Source: PWQG01 sp040882255 (lineage in GTDB: Bacteria > Pseudomonadota > Gammaproteobacteria > Pseudomonadales > Pseudohongiellaceae). Taken from it: 64,000 bases of DNA. The notes under the pieces were generated by a model. The model was not told the origin of the DNA. It was given only the letters and a program-made list of their open reading frames with translations, and did no database searches. Position 1 is the first letter of the stretch. Each line of letters starts with the position of its first letter. Shown one piece after another: positions 8,930 through 17,411 of the stretch. A program made the translations under genes and the position numbers. The stretch lies in assembly GCA_040882255.1 (NCBI GenBank), contig JBBEBP010000016.1:620001-684000 (forward strand), in the 5' to 3' direction.

Positions 8930-8943
8930 GATGCAATCCCTTG

Positions 8944-9540
8944 TCAGAATGAGACGTCAGGCGCCTGCTGAATCTCCTCGCTGTCCTCGAACTCCAGCAG
9001 GGCTGCATCCTCGCCATGTCCGAACAGACCGGCTACCGCAACCGTCGGGAAAGACTGACGATAGGTGTTGTAGGTCATGACCTGGTCGTTGTAGGCCTGA
9101 CGGGAGAATGCCACCTTGTTCTCTGTGGATGTCAGCTCCTCGCTGAGCTGCATCATGTTCTGGCTGGCCTTCAGGTCGGGATAGGCCTCCATGACCACGT
9201 TCAACTGACCCAACGCGGAGGACAGGGCCCCCTCTTTCGCCGCCAGGTCCTTCATGGCACCCGGTTCACCGGGATGGGCGGCCGCATTCTCCAGGCCACC
9301 GGCTGCGGCATTGCGGGCCTCGGTGACTGCCTGCAGAGTCTCGCGCTCGTGGCTCAGGTAGCCTTTGGCGGTTTCGACCAGATTGGGAATCAGGTCGTAG
9401 CGGCGCTTGAGCTGCACCTCGATCTGGGCGAAGGCGTTCTGGTAGCGGTTGCGCAGGCTGACCAGGCGGTTGTAGACCGCGATGGTATACAGAACCAGCA
9501 CCGCAATGATGACCAGAACAATGATCATCGTCATATCCAT
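8944..9540 (-). CDS. lemA: LemA family protein
   Basis: 198 residues: an N-terminal transmembrane helix (MIIVLVIIAVLVLYTIAVYN), then the long helical bundle of the LemA family with the signature NAFAQIEVQLKRRYDLIPNLVETAKGY and a C-terminal YNTYRQSFPTVAVAGLFG. LemA proteins are outward-facing membrane-anchored helical proteins often encoded with M48 proteases, as here. The ATG at 9540 is preceded by GAAGGGA with seven bases spacing. An upstream in-frame ATG at 9585 lacks a comparable site. Confidence 0.92.
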   Translation of the reverse strand: MDMTMIIVLVIIAVLVLYTIAVYNRLVSLRNRYQNAFAQIEVQLKRRYDLIPNLVETAKGYLSHERETLQAVTEARNAAAGGLENAAAHPGEPGAMKDLAAKEGALSSALGQLNVVMEAYPDLKASQNMMQLSEELTSTENKVAFSRQAYNDQVMTYNTYRQSFPTVAVAGLFGHGEDAALLEFEDSEEIQQAPDVSF

Positions 9541-9642
9541 GGCAGGGTCCCTTCTTTGAGTCGACAGAGTCTCGACAGTATGCACGAAACGGCGCGCCGC
9601 GTCAGTCCTGCGGCTACCGGAGCATGCCGCAACCCTTTTGCC

Positions 9643-10098
9643 TCAACGCGCTCTCGGGGAGTGGGCCAGATAGCGGTCCAGCGCGTTGGCAAAGGTGCGC
9701 TTGTCCGTTTCACTCAGCGAGGCCGGCCCGCCAGACTGGATACCACTGCTGCGCAGCGTCTCCATGAAGTCCCGCATGTTGAGCCGGGAACGGATGGTTC
9801 CAGCGGTGTAGACCTCGCCGCGCGGGCTGATGACCTCGGCCCCCTTGTCCAGCAGTTCGGCCGCCAGCGGGATGTCGGCGGTAACCACCAGATCACCGGC
9901 CTCCACCCGGCGCACGATCTCGTTGTCGGCCTCATCGAAGCCGGAATTGACCACCATCGTGCGTATGTTCGGGTGAGGGGGCGCACTCAGCGGCTGATTG
10001 GCCACCAGTATCAACGCAATGCCGGTGCGCTCGGCGGCGCGGAACAGCACGGTCTTGATCATGTTCGGACAGGCGTCCGCGTCCACCCAGATGGTCAC
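9643..10098 (-). CDS. YaiI/YqxD family protein (UPF0178)
   Basis: 151 residues matching the UPF0178 family: IWVDADACPNMIKTVLFRAAERTG at the N-terminus, MVVNSGFDEADNEIVRRV and GDLVVTADIPLAAELLDKGA in the middle, and SPRGEVYTAGTIRSRLNMRDFMETLR at the end. The fold is PIN/NYN-like with conserved aspartates, which suggests a nuclease, but no function is established. It is a single gene, 102 bases upstream of lemA on the same strand. Confidence 0.9.
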   Translation of the reverse strand: MTIWVDADACPNMIKTVLFRAAERTGIALILVANQPLSAPPHPNIRTMVVNSGFDEADNEIVRRVEAGDLVVTADIPLAAELLDKGAEVISPRGEVYTAGTIRSRLNMRDFMETLRSSGIQSGGPASLSETDKRTFANALDRYLAHSPRAR

Positions 10099-10280
10099 CG
10101 GCGAAAACCCCTTTTACGCAGCCAATTCATCACTGCATTCAGGGTACCCGGGGGAACCCTGTATCGACAACGGGGTCTTATGATGGAGGCCCGAGCAAAG
10201 GCATATACCAAACCAGGAATGAAATCCCGCGATTCCATGTTCAGCAGTCGCTCGATTACCAGTGAAGGCGATGCCCCGCA

Positions 10281-10760
10281 ATGATCGATTTGCGCGGCAC
10301 GCTAATACCCGCGTCTGTCAGCATCGCCCTTCACGGTCTGCTGGCGGCGCTGGCATTGAACGTATCGCTACCGCGACCGGCTCCTGTCAACCAACCACCG
10401 CCCGCTATGAAAAGTATGCAGATCCGGATCGTCACGTCTTCTCCCTGCGGAATCGCAGACAGCGGGGACAATACTCCGAACAGTGAGGAGACACACAGCT
10501 CTCCCGCGAACCCGATATCCGGGGAGCCCACCACTCCGGAGCCGATACCTGCCGACGCGATGGAGCCTCCAGCCACCCTCGGCTTTCCGATTTCACCACT
10601 CCCCGCCCCCAATGATATAGCCTCCCCTGTTTATCCCGCCAATGGTACACTGCATGCTTCGGAGCAATCTGCCATTATGGAGCCACAACCCGTTGAGTCA
10701 GATCGTATACGTCAATGGCGAGTTTGTCCCGGATCAGGAGGCGCGCGTGTCCGTATTTGA
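10281..10760 (+). CDS. Hypothetical protein with TonB-like N-terminus (membrane anchor plus Pro-rich stalk)
   Basis: 159-codon frame. It begins MIDLRGTLIPASVSIALHGL and continues through a single hydrophobic helix with a His, as in TonB N-termini. A Pro/Ser/Thr-rich stretch (PRPAPVNQPPP, then EPTTPEPIPADAMEPPAT) resembles the TonB periplasmic stalk. No C-terminal TonB domain follows; the frame instead runs 68 bases into the D-amino acid transaminase gene. It is either a small anchor protein, a decayed tonB-like gene, or a chance frame. AAGG about 10 bases before the ATG is a weak ribosome site. Confidence 0.35.
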   Translation: MIDLRGTLIPASVSIALHGLLAALALNVSLPRPAPVNQPPPAMKSMQIRIVTSSPCGIADSGDNTPNSEETHSSPANPISGEPTTPEPIPADAMEPPATLGFPISPLPAPNDIASPVYPANGTLHASEQSAIMEPQPVESDRIRQWRVCPGSGGARVRI

Positions 10761-11547
10761 TCGCGGCTTCCTCTTCGGAGACGGGGTGTATGAAGTCATT
10801 CCCGTCATCAACGGGCGGCTGGTCGACAGGGAGCATGCCCTTTCGCGCCTGGAACGCAGCCTGGGCGAGATCGACATGGACTGGCCCTGCAGCCGGGATG
10901 AGTACATCGGCATCCAGGAATCGCTGATCGAACGCAACGGGGTCCGGGAAGGCATTGTCTACTCCCAGGTGACCCGGGGAGCAGCTCCGCGCGACTTTGC
11001 CTACCCGGAAGACGCCCGCCCCACCCTGGTGGCCTTCGCCAACAGCAAGGCACTGATTGACAATCCGGCCGCCGAAACCGGCGTTGCCGTCGTCTCGGTA
11101 CCGGATCTGCGCTGGAAGCGCCGCGACATCAAGTCGGTGAGCATGCTGGCCCAGTGCATGGCCAAACAGGCCGCCATGAGTCAGAATGCCACGGAAGGAT
11201 GGATGCTGGAGGACGGGCTGGTGACGGAAGGAGCCTCCTCGTCCGCGTTCATCGTCAGCGACGGCACCATCATCACGCGCGCCCTGTCCAGCAGCATTCT
11301 GCCCGGCATCCGGCGCAAGGTGATTCTGGAAATCGCGGCGGCGCAGCAACTCGAGCTTGTGGAACGCCCTTTTTCACTGGAAGAGGCGCTGCAGGCCGAT
11401 GAGGCTTTCCTGAGCAGTGCCAGCACATTGGTGCTGCCAGTGGTCTCCCTTGACGGGCAGGCGATCGGCGACGGCCGGCCGGGCCCGGTGACCCGATCGC
11501 TGAGAGACGCTTATGTCCGACGCCTGCGTGCCGAAGCGGGCGAGTGA
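10693..11547 (+). CDS. dat: D-amino acid (D-alanine) aminotransferase
   Basis: Class IV PLP-dependent transaminase interconverting D-alanine and D-glutamate with their 2-oxo acids, which feeds peptidoglycan precursors. Taking the TTG at 10693 gives 284 residues, the family norm, starting SQIVYVNGEFVP. GGAG lies 10 bases upstream. The ATG at 10642 would add 17 residues with no family similarity. Motifs: VFDRGFLFGDGVYEV (N-terminal), the PLP lysine K147 in RRDIKSVSML, and VTEGASSSAFIV (cofactor phosphate). A TACACT box at 10647-10652 could be the -10 element. It is followed by ggt after a 180-base gap. Confidence 0.9.
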   Translation: MSQIVYVNGEFVPDQEARVSVFDRGFLFGDGVYEVIPVINGRLVDREHALSRLERSLGEIDMDWPCSRDEYIGIQESLIERNGVREGIVYSQVTRGAAPRDFAYPEDARPTLVAFANSKALIDNPAAETGVAVVSVPDLRWKRRDIKSVSMLAQCMAKQAAMSQNATEGWMLEDGLVTEGASSSAFIVSDGTIITRALSSSILPGIRRKVILEIAAAQQLELVERPFSLEEALQADEAFLSSASTLVLPVVSLDGQAIGDGRPGPVTRSLRDAYVRRLRAEAGE

Positions 11548-11652
11548 ACCAGACAACAGACGCCCTGCTGCCCGGCAGCGGGAACGTCCATACCAGGGCC
11601 CGACAAGAGGCCACACACATCCGGCACAAATGACCGGACGTACTGTGAAAGA

Positions 11653-11682
11653 GAAGTGAAGTGAAGTGAAGTGAAATGAAGA
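11653..11682 (+). repeat. GAAGT pentanucleotide tandem repeat upstream of ggt
   Basis: Four perfect GAAGT copies (11653-11672) are followed by two degenerate units, GAAAT and GAAGA. The array lies 46 bases before the ggt start, in the leader or promoter region. Short tandem repeats with a non-trinucleotide unit are prone to slippage, so copy number may vary between strains. Confidence 0.85.
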
Positions 11683-11728
11683 GAGACGCTGCAAAAACGA
11701 TCTCCAGAAACGCAGAAGGAATAACCGC

Positions 11729-13438
11729 ATGAAACATCATCTCGTAACCCGCTGGCTGGCCATCGTATTGGCCATGGCCCTGTCCCTCAGCTCCCCCGCA
11801 CTATATGCCAATTCCGGCCGCACGCCGCTGCAGGCGGAAAACGGTATGGTGTCCAGCAGCTCGCAGCTCGCCTCCGATGTGGGCAGCAACATCCTCCAAC
11901 AGGGAGGCAATGCCATTGACGCCGCTGTGGCAACCGCTTTCGCCCTGGCGGTTACATGGCCCTCCGCCGGCAACATCGGCGGCGGTGGATTCATGATCTA
12001 CCACGGCGAAGACGGCCACGCGACCGCATTCGACTTCCGTGAAAAAGCGCCGCTGGCCGCCACGGAACGGATGTACATCAACGATGACGATGAAGTGGTG
12101 AACAACCACCGCTCACTACTTTCGGTTGGCGTACCCGGCACCGTCGCCGGCATGTACAAGGCACACCAGGAACTTGGCCAGCTGCCCTGGGCTCTGCTGG
12201 TCCAGCCGGCCATCGACCTGGCCCGCAGCGGCATTCCCATCACCGGAGCGTTGCGCAATGGCTTCCAGCGCAACCAGTCCTACTGGGAGGAATATCCTTC
12301 TTCCGGTGCAGTGTTCCTTAAAGAGGACGGCTCACAGTATTCCCTGGGTGATACCTGGCGCCAGCCGGATCTGGCCGACACGCTGGAGCTGATCCGGGAC
12401 CATGGCCGCGACGGTTTCTACCGGGGCCAGAATGCCGAGCGGCTGGTCCGTTTCATGGAAGACAATGGCGGCATCATCACGGAGGAAGACCTGGCCCGCT
12501 ACGAAGCCATCGAACGCGAACCCATCCGCTCCACTTACCGTGGGCACGAGATCATCGGTATGCCGCCACCCAGTTCCGGCGGCGTGACCATGGCGCAGAT
12601 GTTCAATATCCTTGAAGGATTCGATCTGACTGAAATGGGTCACAATTCGGCGGATTATCTGCATGTATTGACCGAGTCCATGCGGCGCGCCTACGCCAAC
12701 CGCGCGGAACACCTGGGGGATTCGGATTTCAACCCGGACCTGCCGCTTGAGCGTATGTTGAGCAAGGACTACGCCGATACGCTGCGTGCCAGCATCGACA
12801 TGGACCGCGCTTCGGAAAGCGAGCCCATGGACTTTGCCAACCGATACGAAAGCGAGGACACCACACATTATTCCGTGGTGGACGAGGAAGGCAACATGGT
12901 TTCGGTGACCTACACGCTGGAACAGAGCTACGGCTCGCGCATCGTGGTGGAAGGCGGCGGCTATCTGCTCAACAACGAGATGGGCGACTTCAACCCCTAT
13001 CCCGGCGATACCAACGAGTTCGGCCGTATCGGTACACCACCCAACCTGATTGCCCCGGAAAAGCGCATGTTGTCCAGCATGAGCCCGACCATCGTGGCAC
13101 AGGACGGCAAGCCGCTGATGGCCATCGGCAGCCCGGGTGGGCGCACCATCATCAATACCACCATGCAGGTGATCCTCAACGTCATCGACCACGGCATGAA
13201 CGTGGCAGAAGCCATCGAGTCGCCCCGCATCCACCATCAATGGCTGCCGGATGTCACCAGTTTCGAGAACCGGGGTTTCTCTCCGGATACCATCGGGCTG
13301 TATGAGGAAAAAGGGCACGAACTGCGGCGCCGCGGCACGCAGGGATCGGCCATGGGGGTGTATCACAACCGCGAGTCGGGACTGTACCTGGGTGGCGCCG
13401 ATTCCCGCTCGGGAGACAGTGCCGTGGTCGGGTACTGA
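11729..13438 (+). CDS. ggt: Gamma-glutamyltransferase precursor
   Basis: 569-residue Ntn-hydrolase cleaving the gamma-glutamyl bond of glutathione and related peptides in the periplasm. A signal peptide (residues 1-27, ending SSPALYA) is visible. The self-cleavage and catalytic site is T378 in EDTTHYSVVD, where the large subunit ends and the small one begins. The donor-binding blocks NIGGGGFMIYH and PPPSSGGVTMAQM, and the C-terminal LSSMSPTIV with GSPGGRTIINT, are all present. The length is normal and no defect is seen. Expression may be influenced by the GAAGT repeat upstream. Confidence 0.96.
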   Translation: MKHHLVTRWLAIVLAMALSLSSPALYANSGRTPLQAENGMVSSSSQLASDVGSNILQQGGNAIDAAVATAFALAVTWPSAGNIGGGGFMIYHGEDGHATAFDFREKAPLAATERMYINDDDEVVNNHRSLLSVGVPGTVAGMYKAHQELGQLPWALLVQPAIDLARSGIPITGALRNGFQRNQSYWEEYPSSGAVFLKEDGSQYSLGDTWRQPDLADTLELIRDHGRDGFYRGQNAERLVRFMEDNGGIITEEDLARYEAIEREPIRSTYRGHEIIGMPPPSSGGVTMAQMFNILEGFDLTEMGHNSADYLHVLTESMRRAYANRAEHLGDSDFNPDLPLERMLSKDYADTLRASIDMDRASESEPMDFANRYESEDTTHYSVVDEEGNMVSVTYTLEQSYGSRIVVEGGGYLLNNEMGDFNPYPGDTNEFGRIGTPPNLIAPEKRMLSSMSPTIVAQDGKPLMAIGSPGGRTIINTTMQVILNVIDHGMNVAEAIESPRIHHQWLPDVTSFENRGFSPDTIGLYEEKGHELRRRGTQGSAMGVYHNRESGLYLGGADSRSGDSAVVGY

Positions 13439-13456
13439 TCCCGGCAGGGTTCGGTT

Positions 13457-13492
13457 TTGCCAGTACCGTTGCTATACTGCCGGTACTGGCAA
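13457..13492. promoter_or_regulatory. Perfect 12-bp inverted repeat around a TATACT box
   Basis: TTGCCAGTACCG (13457-13468) and CGGTACTGGCAA (13481-13492) are exact reverse complements separated by 12 bases that contain TATACT (13473-13478). It lies between ggt and the TerB-like gene, 25 bases before the latter's start. It could be an operator for a dimeric repressor over a -10 box, or a stem-loop ending ggt. No T tract follows, so I favour an operator. Confidence 0.5.
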
Positions 13493-13517
13493 CCAGACCA
13501 TCGAGGATACAATACGA

Positions 13518-13961
13518 ATGAGCCTGATCAATTTCGAGTCTGTCACCAACCTGTTCCGCACCAGCAGTTCCGATGCCGACCAGAAGCAACTGCTGAAGGA
13601 AGTCCTGCTGATGGTGCTGGCCCGCGCCACCAGTGCGGACAAGAACATCGATCCGGGCGAACTGGATATCGTTCAGGACATTATCAAGGAGGTGACCGGG
13701 GAAAGCCTGAGCCAGGGCGATATTCACACTGCGGCGAATTCCGAGATTTTCGAGCGCCAGTCACTGGATCGCTACCTGACAAAAGCCACCCGCAAGCTGG
13801 ATGACGAAGATCGCATTCTGATCCTGCAATCCCTGATCCGGGTGCTGAACAGCGACAACCATATGCGCGAGTTCGAGATCGATTACTTTGACCGGGTCGC
13901 CAACGCGCTGAAAGCCACCCCGTCAGAAATTGCAGGACTGCGCATCGGCCGGCTCAACTGA
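13518..13961 (+). CDS. TerB-like (tellurite resistance B family) protein
   Basis: 147-residue cytoplasmic all-helical protein. The pattern LLMVLARATSADKNIDPGELDIVQDII, followed later by ILILQSLIRVLNSDNHMREFEIDYFDRVANAL, matches the TerB-like domain with acidic metal-binding loops. The family occurs in stress and phage-defence contexts, but most single-domain members are uncharacterised. An upstream extension of the frame overlaps ggt and is rejected because the ATG at 13518 starts the domain. It is convergent with the dynamin-like gene, with 32 bases between their ends. Confidence 0.72.
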   Translation: MSLINFESVTNLFRTSSSDADQKQLLKEVLLMVLARATSADKNIDPGELDIVQDIIKEVTGESLSQGDIHTAANSEIFERQSLDRYLTKATRKLDDEDRILILQSLIRVLNSDNHMREFEIDYFDRVANALKATPSEIAGLRIGRLN

Positions 13962-13993
13962 GCCGGGCCAGGCAGAGGAAACAACAGACCGGT

Positions 13994-15499
13994 TCATTTC
14001 CGTTCCTTATCCGGGCTGCCGGAGGGGCGGGTGAACTGGTCATTCAGGCTCTGCACCAGCACATCGGACTCGCCAATCAGCCGGTCCAGCTTCTTCTGAA
14101 CACGCGCCGACCATCCCTTGAGTTGCCCCGGAAGCAGGGACATCCACAGTGAATTCATGTTGTTTTCGAACGCCCGGACCAGAGGCTCCCGATCCTCTCC
14201 CAGGCTTTCGTCCCGGCGCAACCGGCTCAGCACCGTCCGGCCGGCCAGATACCGCAGGCGGGAATAGAGGAAGCCGATGACCGCCACCACCAGCACGCCG
14301 GACAGCACCTGGAACAGCGGATTGAGCCCTGTCAGCGGACGGAACACCAGTCCGTCCCAGGCACCCGCCGTAAAGCTCCAGTACAGAAACAGGGCAAAAA
14401 CCACGCCGAAGAAAATACCATTGGCCCGGCGACTTCGCTTCATCCACAGCTCACGTGCCTCGATCAGTTTCGGCACCAGCACATCACGCAGATGCTTGCC
14501 GCTGTGCTCCAGCAGACCCGTGACCCGGTAGGCACGGTCCACATTGAGCTGTTCAATACGGCGGCGGATGTCACCCATGTCCTCGTCACGCTTGGCTTTC
14601 ATACGGCTGCGCTTCTGCTCATCCTCCATGGGCACCGCAGCGCTTTCCGCGTAGGTCCGGTAGAAGCGCCCGGCGGTCAGGCCGGACTGGGCCAGCGCTC
14701 GCTGCCATGCCGCCACGACTTCTTCCGGGTTGTCCTCGCGGGCTGTATTGTCGATCTGGTTGAGAATATAGAGGAACTTGTCACTGTCGGCACGGTTGAT
14801 GGTATTGACCACCAGGTGCTTCAGGGTGTCCATCATGGCTCCGGGCTCGGGATGGCGCGCATCGAAGAACACCAGTACCAGATCCGACAGGCCGATAATA
14901 TGGTCAGTGATCAATAACGTGGAGCTGCGTTGTTGATCCGCATCAAAGCCCGGGGAATCGATGAAAATCTTGCCACGCAATGACTCCGAATTACACGTCT
15001 TGAGTTGCAGATAGGAGTCGATACGCTTGCCTTCCCCTGCCGAGTCGTGATCGATCTGTTCACTGATCTGGTAGAAGGGAAATCGCGGATCGCTGTCCAG
15101 CGCCAGGCCCGGCAGCTGCCTGGGCTCGGCATTGTTTCCGTAACAGACCACTGTGAACTTGTCGTCCACGGCCTGATTGCCGGTGCGCTGCAGGGACACG
15201 CCCAGGTATTCATTGAGGAAGGTGGATTTGCCGGCGGAGAACGTGCCCAGAACAGATACCACGGGCCACCAGGAGATCTGCACGGCATAGGAGTCATCAT
15301 CATCCAGAAATCCCAGCCGGCGCGCGATCTTGTCCAGCTCCTGGAAATACTCCACCGCCTGGGCCAGGGCAGGGTTTTCCTGCTCAAGATGGCTTTTCAG
15401 CCGTTTGATACGCTCCTCTGTCGCTGTCTTGACCACAATATGCCCTCGAATACTTCCTGAAAGCGATAAGGATGGCATCGACGCAGCCGCTTTGTCCAC
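13994..15499 (-). CDS. Dynamin-like GTPase with membrane segments
   Basis: 501 residues. The P-loop GTFSAGKS is at 85-92, switch II/G3 is FIDSPGFDADQQ, and ILNQIDNT is G4-like. Two hydrophobic helices lie in the second half (GIFFGVVFALFLYWSF and LFQVLSGVLVVAVIGFLYS), so it is anchored in the membrane. A charged N-terminal helix precedes the GTPase. The domain order fits bacterial dynamin-like proteins that remodel or protect membranes. The GTG at 15499 has AAGGG four bases upstream; an ATG at 15478 is an alternative. It is divergent from the tetR-efflux operon. Confidence 0.78.
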   Translation of the reverse strand: MDKAAASMPSLSLSGSIRGHIVVKTATEERIKRLKSHLEQENPALAQAVEYFQELDKIARRLGFLDDDDSYAVQISWWPVVSVLGTFSAGKSTFLNEYLGVSLQRTGNQAVDDKFTVVCYGNNAEPRQLPGLALDSDPRFPFYQISEQIDHDSAGEGKRIDSYLQLKTCNSESLRGKIFIDSPGFDADQQRSSTLLITDHIIGLSDLVLVFFDARHPEPGAMMDTLKHLVVNTINRADSDKFLYILNQIDNTAREDNPEEVVAAWQRALAQSGLTAGRFYRTYAESAAVPMEDEQKRSRMKAKRDEDMGDIRRRIEQLNVDRAYRVTGLLEHSGKHLRDVLVPKLIEARELWMKRSRRANGIFFGVVFALFLYWSFTAGAWDGLVFRPLTGLNPLFQVLSGVLVVAVIGFLYSRLRYLAGRTVLSRLRRDESLGEDREPLVRAFENNMNSLWMSLLPGQLKGWSARVQKKLDRLIGESDVLVQSLNDQFTRPSGSPDKERK

Positions 15500-15540
15500 A
15501 AAACCCTTGGGAGCCTCTGAAAAAGTATCGCATGCCCTGA

Positions 15541-15569
15541 TTGACAGGCATTGGCCAACTCTCTAGTAT
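15541..15569 (+). promoter_or_regulatory. Strong predicted promoter of the tetR-RND operon
   Basis: Consensus TTGACA (15541-15546) and TAGTAT (15564-15569) at exactly 17 bases spacing, 79 bases before the tetR ATG. The palindromic operator begins two bases after the -10 box. Confidence 0.75.
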
Positions 15570-15570
15570 T

Positions 15571-15588
15571 ACGGACTGACGAGTCCGT
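15571..15588. promoter_or_regulatory. Palindromic operator, probable TetR-family binding site
   Basis: ACGGACT-GACG-AGTCCGT is a perfect 7+7 inverted repeat centred just downstream of the -10 box, overlapping the expected transcription start. A half site (ACGGACT) recurs at about 15634-15640. The position fits autorepression by the adjacent TetR-family protein, relieved by an effluxed ligand. Confidence 0.65.
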
Positions 15589-15647
15589 CCCAAAAAGAAT
15601 CATACCTTCGGACCCGCCCGTTCATTCCATACAGACGGACTTCCCTG

Positions 15648-16301
15648 ATGAATACTTCAGTGCATGCGGCCTCCACAGGTGCCGCAAAGCGACGACGTGT
15701 ACACAAGCCCCCCGAGATCCGACAGGACGAGATCCTGGCTGCGGCCGCCAGAGTATTCGCCGCCAATGGCTACCGGCTCACCGATATGCAGGAAGTCGCC
15801 GATCAGGCCGGCGTCGGCAAGGGCACTGTGTACCGCTACTTTCCCGCCAAGCAGGAACTGTTCCTCGCCGCGCTGGAACAGAACCTGGACAAGCTGTCCG
15901 CGTTTGTCGAAAACGCCCGCAAACAACACAAAAACCCGCTGGAAAAACTGCAGGCCGGCATTCATGCCTACCTGACGTTTTTCGATGATCACCCCGAGAC
16001 CGTGGAACTGTTCGTTCAGGAGAGAGCCGAATTCAGCAGTGGCGACAAGCCCCTCTATTTCGTCCGCTCGGACGAGCACAAGAGCGAATGGGCCGCCGAG
16101 TTCGCCGCCCTGAACGAACCGCTGTCTGTCCGCAACCAGCGCCTTGCCGTACCAGCGGAGCAGGCCATGGAGCTGCTGGGTTTCATGCTGTACGGCGCCG
16201 TCATGAGCACCCGCCTGGCCAACCGGACCGACCGGCTGGCCGCCAGCTCCTCACTCATTCTCCATACTTTTCTCCACGGAGTAGTCAATGACACGCAGTA
16301 G
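15648..16301 (+). CDS. TetR/AcrR family transcriptional regulator
   Basis: 217 residues. The N-terminal HTH reads RQDEILAAAARVFAANGYRLTDMQEVADQAGVGKGTVYRYFPAKQELF, a clear TetR DNA-binding domain around residues 25-72. The C-terminal half is the variable ligand-binding and dimer domain. It is the first gene of the efflux operon, overlaps the adaptor gene by 14 bases, and has a palindromic operator in its promoter, so it most likely represses the whole operon including itself. Confidence 0.93.
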   Translation: MNTSVHAASTGAAKRRRVHKPPEIRQDEILAAAARVFAANGYRLTDMQEVADQAGVGKGTVYRYFPAKQELFLAALEQNLDKLSAFVENARKQHKNPLEKLQAGIHAYLTFFDDHPETVELFVQERAEFSSGDKPLYFVRSDEHKSEWAAEFAALNEPLSVRNQRLAVPAEQAMELLGFMLYGAVMSTRLANRTDRLAASSSLILHTFLHGVVNDTQ

Positions 16302-17409
16302 ACTCCTGATTCTGGCTCTTTTGACCACGACCCTTGCCACCGCCTGCAGCAACGACGAATCGTCAGAGCCGATGCAGGGCGAACAGCCTCCGGCCAGCGT
16401 CACCACCACGACGGTTGCGGAGGAAGATGTCAAACAATTCCGTCACTACACCGGCCGCGTGCAGGGCTCCCGCGCCATCGAGGTACGTGCCAGAGTGGGC
16501 GGCATTCTGGAGCAACGGCTGTATGAGGAAGGCGAGGTGATCGAGGCGGGTGCGCCTCTGTTCCGTATTGATCGCCGACCACTGCGGATCGCTCTCGACA
16601 ATGCCCGCGCCAACGCCGCCACGGCCCGCACCACCCTGGAACAGGCAGAGCGGGAGCGGGACCGTGCCCAGCGTCTCTACGAACGGGATGCGGTCAGCGA
16701 GCGGGAGCGCGACGATGTCCGAACCGCAGTGAAGCTGGCGGAAGCCGGACTGGCCGCCGCACGCGCCGCAGTGAACGAAGCCGAGCTGAACCTGGAGTAC
16801 AGCGAGGTGACCGCGCCGATAAGCGGAGTGACCGGCCAGGAAGTGGTGTCCGAAGGCTCACTGGTGGAGTACGGCAGCCTGCTGACACACATCACGCAGA
16901 TGGATCCGGTCTATGTGGAATTCCCGGTGCCTGCCGATGACGCTGGCCGCATCCGACAACAGAGAAACCCGGACGACGCCAACACGACAACCGTCGATGC
17001 GATGTTGCCGGACGGATCGCCCCATGAACAGGCCGGAACCCTCAACTTCACGGGCAGCCGGATCGACCCGGCCACCAACACGCTGCCCATGCGCGCCACT
17101 TTTCCGAACGCTGACAACCGACTGCTGCCCGGCCAACTGTTGCGGATACGTCTGCCACTCCGGACGTTCGAGGACGCCGTGCTGATCGACCCGACCGCGC
17201 TCAGTGAAGGCCCCGACGGCCCGCAGGTTTTCCTGCGCTCTGGAGATACCGCCCGAAGCGTGAATGTGACACCAGGGCCGATCGTCGAGGGACAGCAGGT
17301 CATCACGGAAGGCCTGGAGGCAGGCGACGAGCTGATCATCAACGGGCACGTCATGCTGCAGGATGGAGGTGCCGTGGTGCTCCGCGACCGACAACAGGGA
17401 GGCGAATAA
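16288..17409 (+). CDS. RND efflux periplasmic adaptor (membrane fusion lipoprotein)
   Basis: 373 residues. A lipoprotein signal ends at TLATAC (lipobox, Cys near residue 20), anchoring it to the inner membrane. Domains follow the MFP order: a barrel-sandwich half (RVGGILEQRLYEEGEVIEAGAPLFRID), a coiled-coil hairpin rich in Ala/Arg/Glu (about residues 100-160), the second half of the sandwich (YSEVTAPISGVTG) and the beta-barrel and membrane-proximal domains. It links the inner-membrane pump to the outer-membrane channel. The start overlaps tetR by 14 bases; the pump gene begins two bases after the stop. Confidence 0.94.
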   Translation: MTRSRLLILALLTTTLATACSNDESSEPMQGEQPPASVTTTTVAEEDVKQFRHYTGRVQGSRAIEVRARVGGILEQRLYEEGEVIEAGAPLFRIDRRPLRIALDNARANAATARTTLEQAERERDRAQRLYERDAVSERERDDVRTAVKLAEAGLAAARAAVNEAELNLEYSEVTAPISGVTGQEVVSEGSLVEYGSLLTHITQMDPVYVEFPVPADDAGRIRQQRNPDDANTTTVDAMLPDGSPHEQAGTLNFTGSRIDPATNTLPMRATFPNADNRLLPGQLLRIRLPLRTFEDAVLIDPTALSEGPDGPQVFLRSGDTARSVNVTPGPIVEGQQVITEGLEAGDELIINGHVMLQDGGAVVLRDRQQGGE

Positions 17410-17411
17410 TC

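Noticed and set aside
9016..10284. Long plus-strand ORF of 422 codons across lemA and yaiI
   Set aside because: It is antisense to two well-supported family genes and has no recognisable domain.
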